Assembly (NCBI GenBank): GCA_964514485.1
Contig: CAZEWG010000001.1
Location: forward strand, 62,001 to 126,000
Direction of reading: 5' to 3'
Source of the DNA: JAEZAA01 sp964514485
GTDB lineage: Bacteria; Pseudomonadota; Gammaproteobacteria; Pseudomonadales; Oleiphilaceae
DNA: 64,000 nucleotides
Shown piece by piece: positions 26,833 to 35,326 of this stretch; the stretch's first letter is position 1, and every line of letters begins with the position of its first letter. The notes beneath the pieces were generated by a model. It worked only from the letters and a program-made list of their open reading frames with translations. It did not search any database and had not been told where the DNA came from. The position numbers were made by a program, and so were the translations under genes.

Positions 26833-29733
26833 CTACAGACTGCTGAGCTGACGGGGCTTCTCGATACCGCTGCCCTGGGCATAATCCAGCCCCAAACTTT
26901 TGAGCAGCTCCAGACAGGCCCTGGATTCCACCCCCGTGCCGACCAGCTCCAGCCCCGCCAAGTGGGCCACTTCCGCGAGACCCGCCAGCACCGCCTGCTG
27001 GCGCTGACTGTTCACCAGCTGCGGGATCCAGCCAAGATCCACCCGGATAAAATCCAGGGGCAATTGCCGCCAAAGGGAATGGCCCGCCAAATCCCAGCCC
27101 GGACAACGCAACGCAAAGCGGCAGCCGTATTCCCTGAACTCTTCCATAAAGGCGGCCATAACGTCCGGCTCCTGCCGCGCCACGGCTTCATCAAAGTCGA
27201 AGCAGATCTTATCCAAAGGTGCCCGGGTATGGGCCAGACGCTCATACAAAAACTCCAGGAGCCGCCCTTCCCGAAGCAGGTCGCCGGACAAGCTGAGCCA
27301 GAGACTGTCCAGCCGTTTCACCTGACCGGGATGGCAGTCCATCCATTCCAGGCTCCGCTCCAACACCTGGCGATCCAGTGCCGCGCTCCAGCCTTTTGGC
27401 TCGATGGCCTGCCGGTACGCCTCTGACTCCAGCCATTGCCCCCGCCTGTCGTAGACGCTGAACTGAATATGATACTGGGACGCCACACGGCTCTGGCCAT
27501 GCAACGGCAGAATCTTCTGGGCTCGCAATAATAATTGCGCCTGATCGGGCGGCTGCTCGCCCAGGGGTTCCACCACCTCCACGGCGGCCTTGTGGACGGG
27601 CACGATGACGGCCTGCTTCAGCAAACGGCCATAGGCCTTCTCTACCAGAAAGCCCAACGCCTGATCCAGCAACGGGCGGGTGTAATCAGGAGTCGGTTGC
27701 AAGCTGTTGTTTCTCAGCTGCTCCACCCATTCCCTCAGGCCCAGGTCCGCCACCTTCTGCCCCAGACGTGAGACCAGCAAAAACTGACCAAACCCTGGTG
27801 CGATCCAGGCCAGCGTGACCTGTTCCCATTGCCCATCGGCGCCCTGCCAGCGGAACCAATCACCAACCTTGTGCTTCTGGACCCGGGCCAACCAGGAGGC
27901 GGTCACCGACACACTGCCAATCTCCTGCCGCAGGGCGCTCTCCGGTGAAACCACAGGCGCCTGAATGGTTGGCGCCGTTTTCCAACCCCCGCCGGCCAGA
28001 TAGCTTTCCAGCTCGCGGCATAACCGCTCCACCTGCTGGGGAGAGCTGGCGATCACTCCCAACCCCGCGCGAACCTGCTCCAGCACCTGCAGAGTGTCTG
28101 ACCCAATGCTTTCCGGCTCCAGCAAGCGATCCAGCAGTTGCAGATACTGCCTCCAGGAGACACTCTCCGTCCCATCACGGAGATGGGTCAGCCTCAACAG
28201 CTCCCGCCAGCCTTCCTGGATCAAACTCCAGACCGCCACCGGCACCTGCTTTCCGCCCAGGCGGCGCTCGATTTCATGGTCGGCGACCTGATGAGCCTCG
28301 GCCACTTTGCGAGCGCCTTCCGCCGCCGCCTGATAACGCTGTTGAGCGCGCAGGAACTGCTGCTCCTGTTCCTGAAGCAACAACTCCAATTCCTGAATCA
28401 CCTCTTCGATGATGGCATCCTCAGGCTCAGCTTCCCGTGCAATCCGTGTCAGCTGGCGATGCACCCGGGCACTCCCTGCCTTTTCCAGCAGGGTGCCCCG
28501 CCGATCCAGTCGAGCCAGCAGCTCCAGCAAACGCAGGACCGGTGCCTCGGGCTTTTCAAACAGCCAAGGGTCTCGCTGGTGGCTGTTAAAAACCGCCACA
28601 TCCAAACGCCGAATCTCGGCCTGAGCGGCGTCAGTCAGCCCTTCACACTGCAACAGTCCGTCAAAGAACAGATCCAGCAGCTGCAACGATTCCCGCTGCA
28701 TACGGGGCAACCCCAGCTGCCGCTCCCCGAAGCGCTGCCTTTGCCGTAAGCATGAGATCAGGCGGGTGGTCAGCGACTGGTCTGGCTGCACCGGTGACAG
28801 GCAGAGCTGATGCAATGCCCGGGAAATCTCGTCAGGACTCCAGACGACTGCGGCCTCATCGATCTCAGCAGCGGCCTCTTGCGCAAGGTGCATCAGGCGC
28901 ACCAGGCTGCGAAAGGTAGACGACAAAGACTCCCGAGCATTACAGGCACTGCCCGCCAGACGACGCCTGGGCGGTGTCACTCCGCGCGTCGACGATAAGG
29001 CCCGCTCAGCCAAAACTGTCGAAGCCTCACCGGCCTGTTTTAATTGACTCCGCGGCTCCGTTTTCTGCCGGGGCCCGGGTTGTCGCGTCAGATAGCGGCT
29101 TAAGTCCAGATCCGGTAACACGCCGTGACGGATCAGCACCTGGTTCAGCTCTTCATACAGCGGCCCGAGCCGCCCCATCACCTGACGCTCAAACAACCGG
29201 AAACAGGTGTTTTCCACCATCGCCCCCAACTCGAGCGGCTGTAACGCCTCCTGAAACGCCAGGCCGATCAGATGGGGACCGAAAGGATTCAGGTGGGGCG
29301 CCTGGCTGGCAATTCCTGCCTGATCCAGACGCATCTTGAGCATCAGCAACTCGCCCCGGTACTGGGTTTCAGCTTTTGTCACCATGACCTTGAGGGCAAG
29401 CCCTCCTTCGAAAGCCTGTCGGGCACCGATCATCAGCAGGCTGGCATCAGCAGCCCCCGGGCTCAAAGGCTCGGCCAGGCGCTGGCGAAAGCGCCACGCC
29501 AGCTTTTCCTGGTGCACCTGAAATGCCGCCAGGGCTTCTAAATAGGCTTTTCGATGGGAGTCGGTTTGAACGGTCGCCGCCGTCAGGCTTAACGCGGCCG
29601 GCAACTCCTGTAGGAAAGCATGAAACAGGGAGATAAGCCTGTATTGCAGGCGGTCAATACACTGACGCAGAATCAGCCCCGTGGTGACGGGCACCAGGCT
29701 CAAGGTTCCGCGGGCATAGGCGCGCCGTTCCAT
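26833..29733 (-). CDS. DUF1631 protein with degenerate C-terminal EAL domain
   Basis: A 966-residue cytoplasmic protein. The first 600 residues or so match DUF1631 (for example QLLDLFFDGLLQ, LDVAVFNSHQRDPWLF, RLLELLARLDRRG), followed by a PilZ-like strand region (VGDWFRWQGADGQWEQVTLAWI). The last 230 residues have the EAL fold pattern but lack the EAL triad, the DDFG pair and the KID lysine (RVDLGW instead), so it should not hydrolyse c-di-GMP; it may bind it. The ATG at 29733 has AAGGAG five bases upstream. It is divergent from the lipoprotein peptidase gene. Confidence 0.75.
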   Translation of the reverse strand: MERRAYARGTLSLVPVTTGLILRQCIDRLQYRLISLFHAFLQELPAALSLTAATVQTDSHRKAYLEALAAFQVHQEKLAWRFRQRLAEPLSPGAADASLLMIGARQAFEGGLALKVMVTKAETQYRGELLMLKMRLDQAGIASQAPHLNPFGPHLIGLAFQEALQPLELGAMVENTCFRLFERQVMGRLGPLYEELNQVLIRHGVLPDLDLSRYLTRQPGPRQKTEPRSQLKQAGEASTVLAERALSSTRGVTPPRRRLAGSACNARESLSSTFRSLVRLMHLAQEAAAEIDEAAVVWSPDEISRALHQLCLSPVQPDQSLTTRLISCLRQRQRFGERQLGLPRMQRESLQLLDLFFDGLLQCEGLTDAAQAEIRRLDVAVFNSHQRDPWLFEKPEAPVLRLLELLARLDRRGTLLEKAGSARVHRQLTRIAREAEPEDAIIEEVIQELELLLQEQEQQFLRAQQRYQAAAEGARKVAEAHQVADHEIERRLGGKQVPVAVWSLIQEGWRELLRLTHLRDGTESVSWRQYLQLLDRLLEPESIGSDTLQVLEQVRAGLGVIASSPQQVERLCRELESYLAGGGWKTAPTIQAPVVSPESALRQEIGSVSVTASWLARVQKHKVGDWFRWQGADGQWEQVTLAWIAPGFGQFLLVSRLGQKVADLGLREWVEQLRNNSLQPTPDYTRPLLDQALGFLVEKAYGRLLKQAVIVPVHKAAVEVVEPLGEQPPDQAQLLLRAQKILPLHGQSRVASQYHIQFSVYDRRGQWLESEAYRQAIEPKGWSAALDRQVLERSLEWMDCHPGQVKRLDSLWLSLSGDLLREGRLLEFLYERLAHTRAPLDKICFDFDEAVARQEPDVMAAFMEEFREYGCRFALRCPGWDLAGHSLWRQLPLDFIRVDLGWIPQLVNSQRQQAVLAGLAEVAHLAGLELVGTGVESRACLELLKSLGLDYAQGSGIEKPRQLSSL

Positions 29734-29908
29734 GGATACTCCTTGCACGATAAGATGCAGTACTGGACCGCACACTCTTAGCTCATCCTCGGCATCCTGC
29801 CGGGGTAACCGCCCACTTCAGGGCGGTCCCAAATTCATGGCGGTCACATCGTCACTCACAGCAGTCTGTCTGCTGGCGACGCAATCTCGGCCTGAAAACG
29901 GAGTCTGT

Positions 29909-31120
29909 ATGATACAAAATCCAGACCGCCCCCCGCAGCCTGTATTTGTACTCTTTTTGATCTATCTCAGTCTGCTGAGTGGCTGTAGCTCCATGGGCTA
30001 CTACTACCAGGCGGCCCGGGGGCAACTGGAGATCTGGCAGCAACGCCAGCCGATTACGGCGATTCTGGATCAGGAGCCGGCAGACTCTGATCTGGCCCGG
30101 CGCCTGCACTTGGTTCAGGACATCCTGCACTATGCCCACATCGAACTGGCCCTGCCCAACAATGGCAGCTACCGTCATTACGCCGACCTGCAACGCCCCT
30201 ATGTGGTGTGGAACCTGTTCGCCGCCCCGGAGCTTTCCCTGGAGCCCAAGCAGTGGTGCTATCCGTTGCTGGGTTGTTTGAACTATCGGGGCTATTTCAA
30301 CGCCGAGGACGCCCTGGCCGAAGCCCGAGAGTTACAGCAACAGGGTTGGGATACCTATGTGGGTGGCGTGCTCGCCTACTCCACCCTGGGTTGGTTCAAG
30401 GACCCGGTGCTCAATACCTTTTGGCAGCTGGACGATCTTGGTTTGGCGTCGCTGATTTTTCACGAACTCGCCCACAGTCTGGTGTTTGTGGCGGACGACA
30501 CCACCTTCAACGAAAGCTTTGCCACCGCCGTGGAGCTTTATGGCACCGGACAGTGGCTGGCCCAACAAGCCCCCGAAGCGCTGGACTGGCACGTTGAGCA
30601 AGCTCAACATTCCCAGCAGGATCGCCACGCTCAACACTTGCAGCTGCTGCAGGCCCGCTTTGAACAGCGTCAGCAGGTGTTCAGGATCGTCAGCGAATCC
30701 GCCGAGCACCTACGCCAGCTCTATGCCTCGGAGCTGCCCGACCGCCTCAAGCAAGACGGCAAACAACGCCTGTTCCAGGAACTCCAAGCCCGCTACCAGC
30801 AGCTTCGCCAGTCCTGGGGCGAGGATCTTGGTTTCGATGGCTGGTTCCAGACTCCATTTTCCAATGCCAAGCTGATCACCTTGACCAGCTACTACGATGC
30901 GGTCCCCATGTTTCTGGAAAAGATCCGCCAACTCGACGGCGACCTGCCCGCGTTTTATGACTGGGTCCGCCAGCTGGCAGACCGGCCCAAGGCAGAGCGG
31001 GATGCCATTCTGGCTACGCTGGCCCCGGCTTCCGCGGACGGGCCGATTCCCGTCCACGGCGCGGCGCCCAATACGGAGGCGTGGGAACAGGGCCCGCCGG
31101 GGGTGTTTAAAGGGCCTTGA
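29909..31120 (+). CDS. Lipoprotein zinc aminopeptidase (COG4324 type)
   Basis: A 403-residue predicted lipoprotein: lipobox LLSGC near residue 25 after a hydrophobic stretch. A gluzincin-like site HELAH lies in LIFHELAHSLVF, with NESFATAVE 15 residues on providing the glutamate. The family is annotated as putative aminopeptidase; no substrate is known to me. The start at 29909 (CGGAG upstream) is chosen because it places the signal peptide at the N-terminus. The 3' end overlaps argA by 14 bp, tail to tail. Confidence 0.75.
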   Translation: MIQNPDRPPQPVFVLFLIYLSLLSGCSSMGYYYQAARGQLEIWQQRQPITAILDQEPADSDLARRLHLVQDILHYAHIELALPNNGSYRHYADLQRPYVVWNLFAAPELSLEPKQWCYPLLGCLNYRGYFNAEDALAEARELQQQGWDTYVGGVLAYSTLGWFKDPVLNTFWQLDDLGLASLIFHELAHSLVFVADDTTFNESFATAVELYGTGQWLAQQAPEALDWHVEQAQHSQQDRHAQHLQLLQARFEQRQQVFRIVSESAEHLRQLYASELPDRLKQDGKQRLFQELQARYQQLRQSWGEDLGFDGWFQTPFSNAKLITLTSYYDAVPMFLEKIRQLDGDLPAFYDWVRQLADRPKAERDAILATLAPASADGPIPVHGAAPNTEAWEQGPPGVFKGP

Positions 31121-32411
31121 GAAAGACCTTGGAGTTACGTTGCCAGTTGTACAACTGCTTGCGGGCCGCCGGCAGGGCCTCCACGGAGGCGGGCTGGAAA
31201 CCACGTTCCACGAACCAATGGGCGGTTTGGGTGGTCAGCACAAATAACTGCTCCACACCCTGCTGGCGGGCCTGCTTCTCAATAAAGGCGAGCAGGCTGT
31301 CACCACGCCCCTTGCTGCGATAGTCATTTTTGACCGCCACACAGGCCAGCTCCGCCATCCGCTCCTCGGGGAATGGATACAGCGCCGCACAACCGACGAT
31401 GGTGCCATCACGCTCGTCGACGATAAAGTAACCGATTTCCCGCTCCAGCAGTTCCCGGGAACGGCGCACCAGAATCCCCGCCTCTTCCAAGGGGCGGATC
31501 AGCTCCAGAATACCGCCCACATCATCAATGGTGGCCGAGCGCATCTGCTCGTAACTCTGGTCGGTGACCATGGAGCCGGTGCCGTCCCGGGTAAAGAGCT
31601 CCTGCAACAGGGCCCCGTCTTCCCGGTAACTGACGATATGGGCCCGTTTCACGCCGTTTTGGCAAGCCCGGCAGATGGCCGCCAGGGAGCGGCGGGCATT
31701 GTCGTCACTTAACTGTTCAAGTTGCTGCAGGGTCTGCTCGACCGTCAACTCACGGAGCAGATGCCCGGCCTCATCCAGCACTCCCGGCTGCTCGCTAAAG
31801 ACAATCAGCTTGTCGGCCTTGAGGGCAATGGCCATGGAGCTGGCCACATCCTCACAGGACAGGTTGAAGGCCTCCCCGGTGGGCGAGTAGCCAATGCAGG
31901 GCTGCAGCACGATATTGTTCATCTGCAACTGCCGTGAAATCGCCCCCTCATCCACTTTGCGCACCACGCCGGTGTGGCACAGATCCACCCCATTGACCAC
32001 GCCAATCGGGCGGGCAGACACCCAGTTACCGCTCACCACTTGGATATGGGCCCCATGCATGGGCGAATTCACCAGCCCCATGGACAGCCGTGCCTCCAGC
32101 ATGTGACGCAGCCGGCCCACGGCCTCTTGCACGCAGATCAACGCCTGTTCATGGGTAACCCGCATGCCATGGTGAAACTGCGGCTCCACGCCCCCGTCTC
32201 GCAACCGCTGGTCAATTTGGGGGCGGGCGCCAAAGGCGATCACCAGGCGCACCCCCAGGCTATTGAGCAGGGCGATATCATGAATAATATGGGTCAGGTT
32301 GGGATGCTCCAGCACCTCACCGCCCAACAGAAGCACCATGGTTCTGCCCCGATGGGCGTTGATGTAAGGCGCGGAGTGGCGAAACCAATAGACCTGATCG
32401 GCGATATTCAA
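31107..32411 (-). CDS. argA: N-acetylglutamate synthase ArgA
   Basis: First enzyme of arginine synthesis: acetylates glutamate with acetyl-CoA. The product has an N-terminal amino-acid-kinase domain (FRHSAPYINAHRG, LLNSLGVRLVIAFGARPQI) and a C-terminal GNAT domain (LACVAVKNDYRSKGRGDSLL). The start is taken as TTG 32411 (434 aa), which makes a TTGA overlap with the argE stop and has AAGGA nine bases upstream; a TTG at 32432 lacks a ribosome site. The length then fits the Pseudomonas protein. Confidence 0.93.
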   Translation of the reverse strand: MNIADQVYWFRHSAPYINAHRGRTMVLLLGGEVLEHPNLTHIIHDIALLNSLGVRLVIAFGARPQIDQRLRDGGVEPQFHHGMRVTHEQALICVQEAVGRLRHMLEARLSMGLVNSPMHGAHIQVVSGNWVSARPIGVVNGVDLCHTGVVRKVDEGAISRQLQMNNIVLQPCIGYSPTGEAFNLSCEDVASSMAIALKADKLIVFSEQPGVLDEAGHLLRELTVEQTLQQLEQLSDDNARRSLAAICRACQNGVKRAHIVSYREDGALLQELFTRDGTGSMVTDQSYEQMRSATIDDVGGILELIRPLEEAGILVRRSRELLEREIGYFIVDERDGTIVGCAALYPFPEERMAELACVAVKNDYRSKGRGDSLLAFIEKQARQQGVEQLFVLTTQTAHWFVERGFQPASVEALPAARKQLYNWQRNSKVFLKAL

Positions 32412-33577
32412 CTCGGTGATCCTTCCAGACAAAAACGTTCAATCAGTTGCCGCAGCAGTTGCAAAGTCGGCGGTATCTGGTCCAGGGCCAGATACTCATC
32501 CGGCTGATGGGCCTGGTCGATATGGCCGGGCCCCAGTACCAGTGTCTGCATCCCTAACTGCTGCAAAAACGGAGCCTCCGTGGCAAACGCCACCGAACCC
32601 GCCGTATAGCCGGTCAGTTGCTCGCACAGGGTCACCAACTCCGAATCGGCCGCCTCCTCAAAGGCTGCCACTCCGGCAAACAATGGTTGCAACTCTACTT
32701 GCACCTCATGGCGCTCTGCAATGGGGGCCACCAAACCACGAATCCGCTCCCGCAACACATCGTTATCCATGCCGGGCAGCAGGCGCAGGTCAAACTGCAG
32801 CTCACAGGCATTACAGATCCGGTTGGGATTGTCACCGCCGTGGATACAACCGAAGTTGAGGGTGGGATAGCCGACCCGGAACTGGGGGTGGCGATGGTCG
32901 TGACGTAGCTGGGTCCGCAGTTCGATCAACGCCCCCATCATCTCGTGGAGGGCATCAATCGCGTTGCGGCCCAGCGACGGGTCAGAGGAATGTCCCGCCT
33001 GACCGGTGACCCGCAGGGATTCCATCATGATGCCTTTGTGCATGCGAATCGGCCGCAAACCGGTGGGCTCGCCCACAATGGCATAACGGGCCTTGGGAAA
33101 CCCCTGGGCCGCCAGCGCCCGGGCGCCACTCATGGAGCTTTCTTCATCCGCCGTGGCCAGAACAATCAGCGGCTGCTGAAAATCGGTGTCCTGAAACGCC
33201 TGCACCGCCTCGGTCACCAGGGCGAAAAAGCCTTTCATGTCACAGGTGCCCAGCCCATAGAAACGCTGATCCCGCTCCGTCAGCTTAAACGGGTCCTGGC
33301 TCCAGCGCTCCGCATTGTAGGGCACCGTATCCGTATGGCCGGCCAGCACCAAGCCGCCCGGCCCCTGCCCTTTCACCGCCACCAGGTTATATTTGCCCGG
33401 TGCGCCGGCAATGGGCCGGATCTCCACGGCAAAGCCGAGATCTTCAAACCAGTGGGCCAGCAGATCCACCACCGCCTTGTTGCTCTGATCCCATTCGGGC
33501 AGGGAGCAGCTGACCGACGGCAAGGCAATCAGCTGTCGTAACCGTTCTTCGAGTGTCAGTAAAGCCAAGCCGCTCAT
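32408..33577 (-). CDS. argE: Acetylornithine deacetylase ArgE
   Basis: Zinc-dependent M20-family hydrolase, 389 aa, that releases ornithine from N-acetylornithine. The metal and catalytic residues are visible: AGHTDTVP, GTCDMKGFFAL, TADEESSMSG and the late GPGHIDQAHQPDEYL. It is upstream of argA and coupled to it by a 4-bp overlap. An 11-bp palindrome (TGATTGAATCA, 33599-33609) lies 22 bp before the start; it is not a recognisable ArgR site. Confidence 0.93.
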   Translation of the reverse strand: MSGLALLTLEERLRQLIALPSVSCSLPEWDQSNKAVVDLLAHWFEDLGFAVEIRPIAGAPGKYNLVAVKGQGPGGLVLAGHTDTVPYNAERWSQDPFKLTERDQRFYGLGTCDMKGFFALVTEAVQAFQDTDFQQPLIVLATADEESSMSGARALAAQGFPKARYAIVGEPTGLRPIRMHKGIMMESLRVTGQAGHSSDPSLGRNAIDALHEMMGALIELRTQLRHDHRHPQFRVGYPTLNFGCIHGGDNPNRICNACELQFDLRLLPGMDNDVLRERIRGLVAPIAERHEVQVELQPLFAGVAAFEEAADSELVTLCEQLTGYTAGSVAFATEAPFLQQLGMQTLVLGPGHIDQAHQPDEYLALDQIPPTLQLLRQLIERFCLEGSPS

Positions 33578-33802
33578 CTCAACCTGCTCTCACTTATCTG
33601 ATTGAATCATCCTGCGGGCCCGAAGTATCCATCTCAGGCCACACCCGACTACGGCTTGATGGGGGGCCGGCTTTATACTTGAGCCATCACCCGGATCAGC
33701 CGAGCCAGATCCTGTTTGTTCACCGCCGGCAACTTCGTTACCCTGGCGCGCACTCATTCTGGCTGGCGCTGAACCCTACCCGACAGGAGCGACGAAAGCC
33801 CC

Positions 33803-34240
33803 ATGGCCAAGCAGATGCAGAAGCACCAGCGGGAGTTTATCCGTCACCCGACCGATATTCCCATCGAAGTCTCGTTGTTCCATGAACAAAGCCGGGAGCA
33901 GCCCACCCTATCCAACATCAGCAAGGGCGGCTTGGCATTTGTTCAGGACCGCCAGTTTGCGCTCGGCTCCATCCTGCAAATCCGCATCCCCTTCATTGAC
34001 CCACCGTTACTCGCCCAGGGCCAGGTGGTCTGGTGTCATCCCTGTGATCAGGGGTATGAAATCGGTGTCCACTTTCTGGACTCCACGGATATCTTCAATG
34101 TGCGCATGGTGGAGCAGGTCTGCCATATTGAGCAGTATAAGCGCTATGTGGAGAAGACCGAAGGCCGGACGCTCAGCGGCGAGGAAGCCGCCCTGGAATG
34201 GATTCAGAAGTTTGCCGGGCAGTTCCCTGCCCTACATTAG
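33803..34240 (+). CDS. PilZ-domain cyclic-di-GMP-binding protein
   Basis: A 145-residue protein that is nearly all PilZ domain. The c-di-GMP-binding signature is present as the Arg pair in REFIRHPTDIP and the NISKGGLAF segment about 30 residues later. The C-terminal helix (VEQVCHIEQYKRYVEK) may mediate partner binding. It is convergent with argB (49 bp between stops). Its target is not identified. Confidence 0.85.
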   Translation: MAKQMQKHQREFIRHPTDIPIEVSLFHEQSREQPTLSNISKGGLAFVQDRQFALGSILQIRIPFIDPPLLAQGQVVWCHPCDQGYEIGVHFLDSTDIFNVRMVEQVCHIEQYKRYVEKTEGRTLSGEEAALEWIQKFAGQFPALH

Positions 34241-34288
34241 AGACATGGCCTGGAGGCCACAAGAGCCCCCAGAGCCTGCCGCCGGCAC

Positions 34289-35194
34289 TCAGTGGCGCTC
34301 GGTAATCAGGGTGCCGACACCCTCATCGGTAAAGATTTCCAGCAACGTGGCATGGGCCACGCGACCATCGATGATATGGGCGCTGGTCACTCCGGCCTTG
34401 ACCGCCTCCAAGGCGCAACGGATCTTGGGCAGCATGCCGCCATAGATGGTGCCATCGGCAATCAGGGCATTGACCTGCTCGGTGGTCAATCCGGTCAGCA
34501 CCTTGCCGGCCTTGTCCATCAGCCCGGAAATATTGGTCAGCAGAATCAGCTTTTCCGCCTTCAGAGCCTCGGCCACCTTGCCCGCCACCAGATCCGCGTT
34601 GATGTTATAGGACAGCCCATCCGGGCCCACCCCGACCGGCGCGATCACCGGAATAAAGTCGCCCTGCACCAGCATGTCGAGCACATCCACATTGACCTGC
34701 TCGACCTCGCCCACCAGGCCAATATCAATGATTTCCGGGGCCTGGTTTTCCACTGAAGAGGCCCGCACCGCCTTCAGCTTACGAGCCCGGATCAGGTCCG
34801 CATCCTTACCGGTCAAGCCGACCGCCCGGCCGCCATTGCGGTTGATCAGGGACACGATGTCCTTGTTCACCAGGCCGCCAAGCACCATCTGCACCACGTC
34901 CATGGTCTTGCTGTCAGTGACCCGCATGCCGTCGATGAACTGGGAATCAATATTCAGCTGGGTCAGCAGCTCGCCGATCTGGGGGCCGCCACCGTGGACC
35001 ACCACCGGGTTAATCCCCACCAGCTTCATCATGACAATGTCACGGGCGAAGCTGTTTTTGAGGTCTTCGTCGATCATGGCGTTGCCGCCGTACTTGATCA
35101 CGATGGTCTTACCTGTAAAACGCTGAATATACGGCAACGCCTTGCTCAGGACGTCTGCGACCTGCATGGCTGATTCGCGGTCTAACATCGGCAT
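34289..35194 (-). CDS. argB: Acetylglutamate kinase ArgB
   Basis: Second enzyme of arginine synthesis, 301 aa, the same length as in P. aeruginosa. Key segments: TIVIKYGGNAM (phosphate site), NPVVVHGGGPQIG, VGLTGKDADLI, NINADLVAGKVAEAL and GGMLPKIRCAL. The N-terminal helix of the arginine-sensitive hexameric form is present. The ATG at 35194 is preferred over upstream in-frame starts because AGGA precedes it. It lies downstream of algC on the same strand, after a hairpin. Confidence 0.95.
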   Translation of the reverse strand: MPMLDRESAMQVADVLSKALPYIQRFTGKTIVIKYGGNAMIDEDLKNSFARDIVMMKLVGINPVVVHGGGPQIGELLTQLNIDSQFIDGMRVTDSKTMDVVQMVLGGLVNKDIVSLINRNGGRAVGLTGKDADLIRARKLKAVRASSVENQAPEIIDIGLVGEVEQVNVDVLDMLVQGDFIPVIAPVGVGPDGLSYNINADLVAGKVAEALKAEKLILLTNISGLMDKAGKVLTGLTTEQVNALIADGTIYGGMLPKIRCALEAVKAGVTSAHIIDGRVAHATLLEIFTDEGVGTLITERH

Positions 35195-35235
35195 GGATCC
35201 TATTCCAACACGGGTTTTCAAAACTAAAACGGACA

Positions 35236-35254
35236 ATGGCCCGAAACGGGCCAT
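35236..35254 (-). terminator. Hairpin between algC and argB
   Basis: ATGGCCCG (35236-35243), loop AAA, CGGGCCAT (35247-35254). On the minus strand it is followed by TGTCCGTTTTAGTTTT, a T-rich tail. It probably reduces read-through from algC into argB. Confidence 0.6.
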
Positions 35255-35326
35255 CATCATTACGCATCTTGACGCCAGACTCCAGAAGGGAAAAGTGCTT
35301 ATCCGCCTTCTTTCTCCGGATGAGCC

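Noticed and set aside
29732..29908. An extended N-terminus of the lipoprotein peptidase
   Set aside because: The added residues overlap the divergent gene's start region and would move the lipobox away from the N-terminus.
33599..33609. Palindrome TGATTGAATCA before argE as an ArgR site
   Set aside because: It is only 11 bp and does not fit the paired 18-bp ARG boxes or the pseudomonad ArgR consensus.
5263..33690. Shared word TATACTTGAGC upstream of amgK (5286-5296) and of the PilZ gene (33674-33684) as a common operator
   Set aside because: An 11-base match between two sites is expected by chance in 64 kb, and part of it is simply a -10 element; no third copy or -35 agreement supports it.
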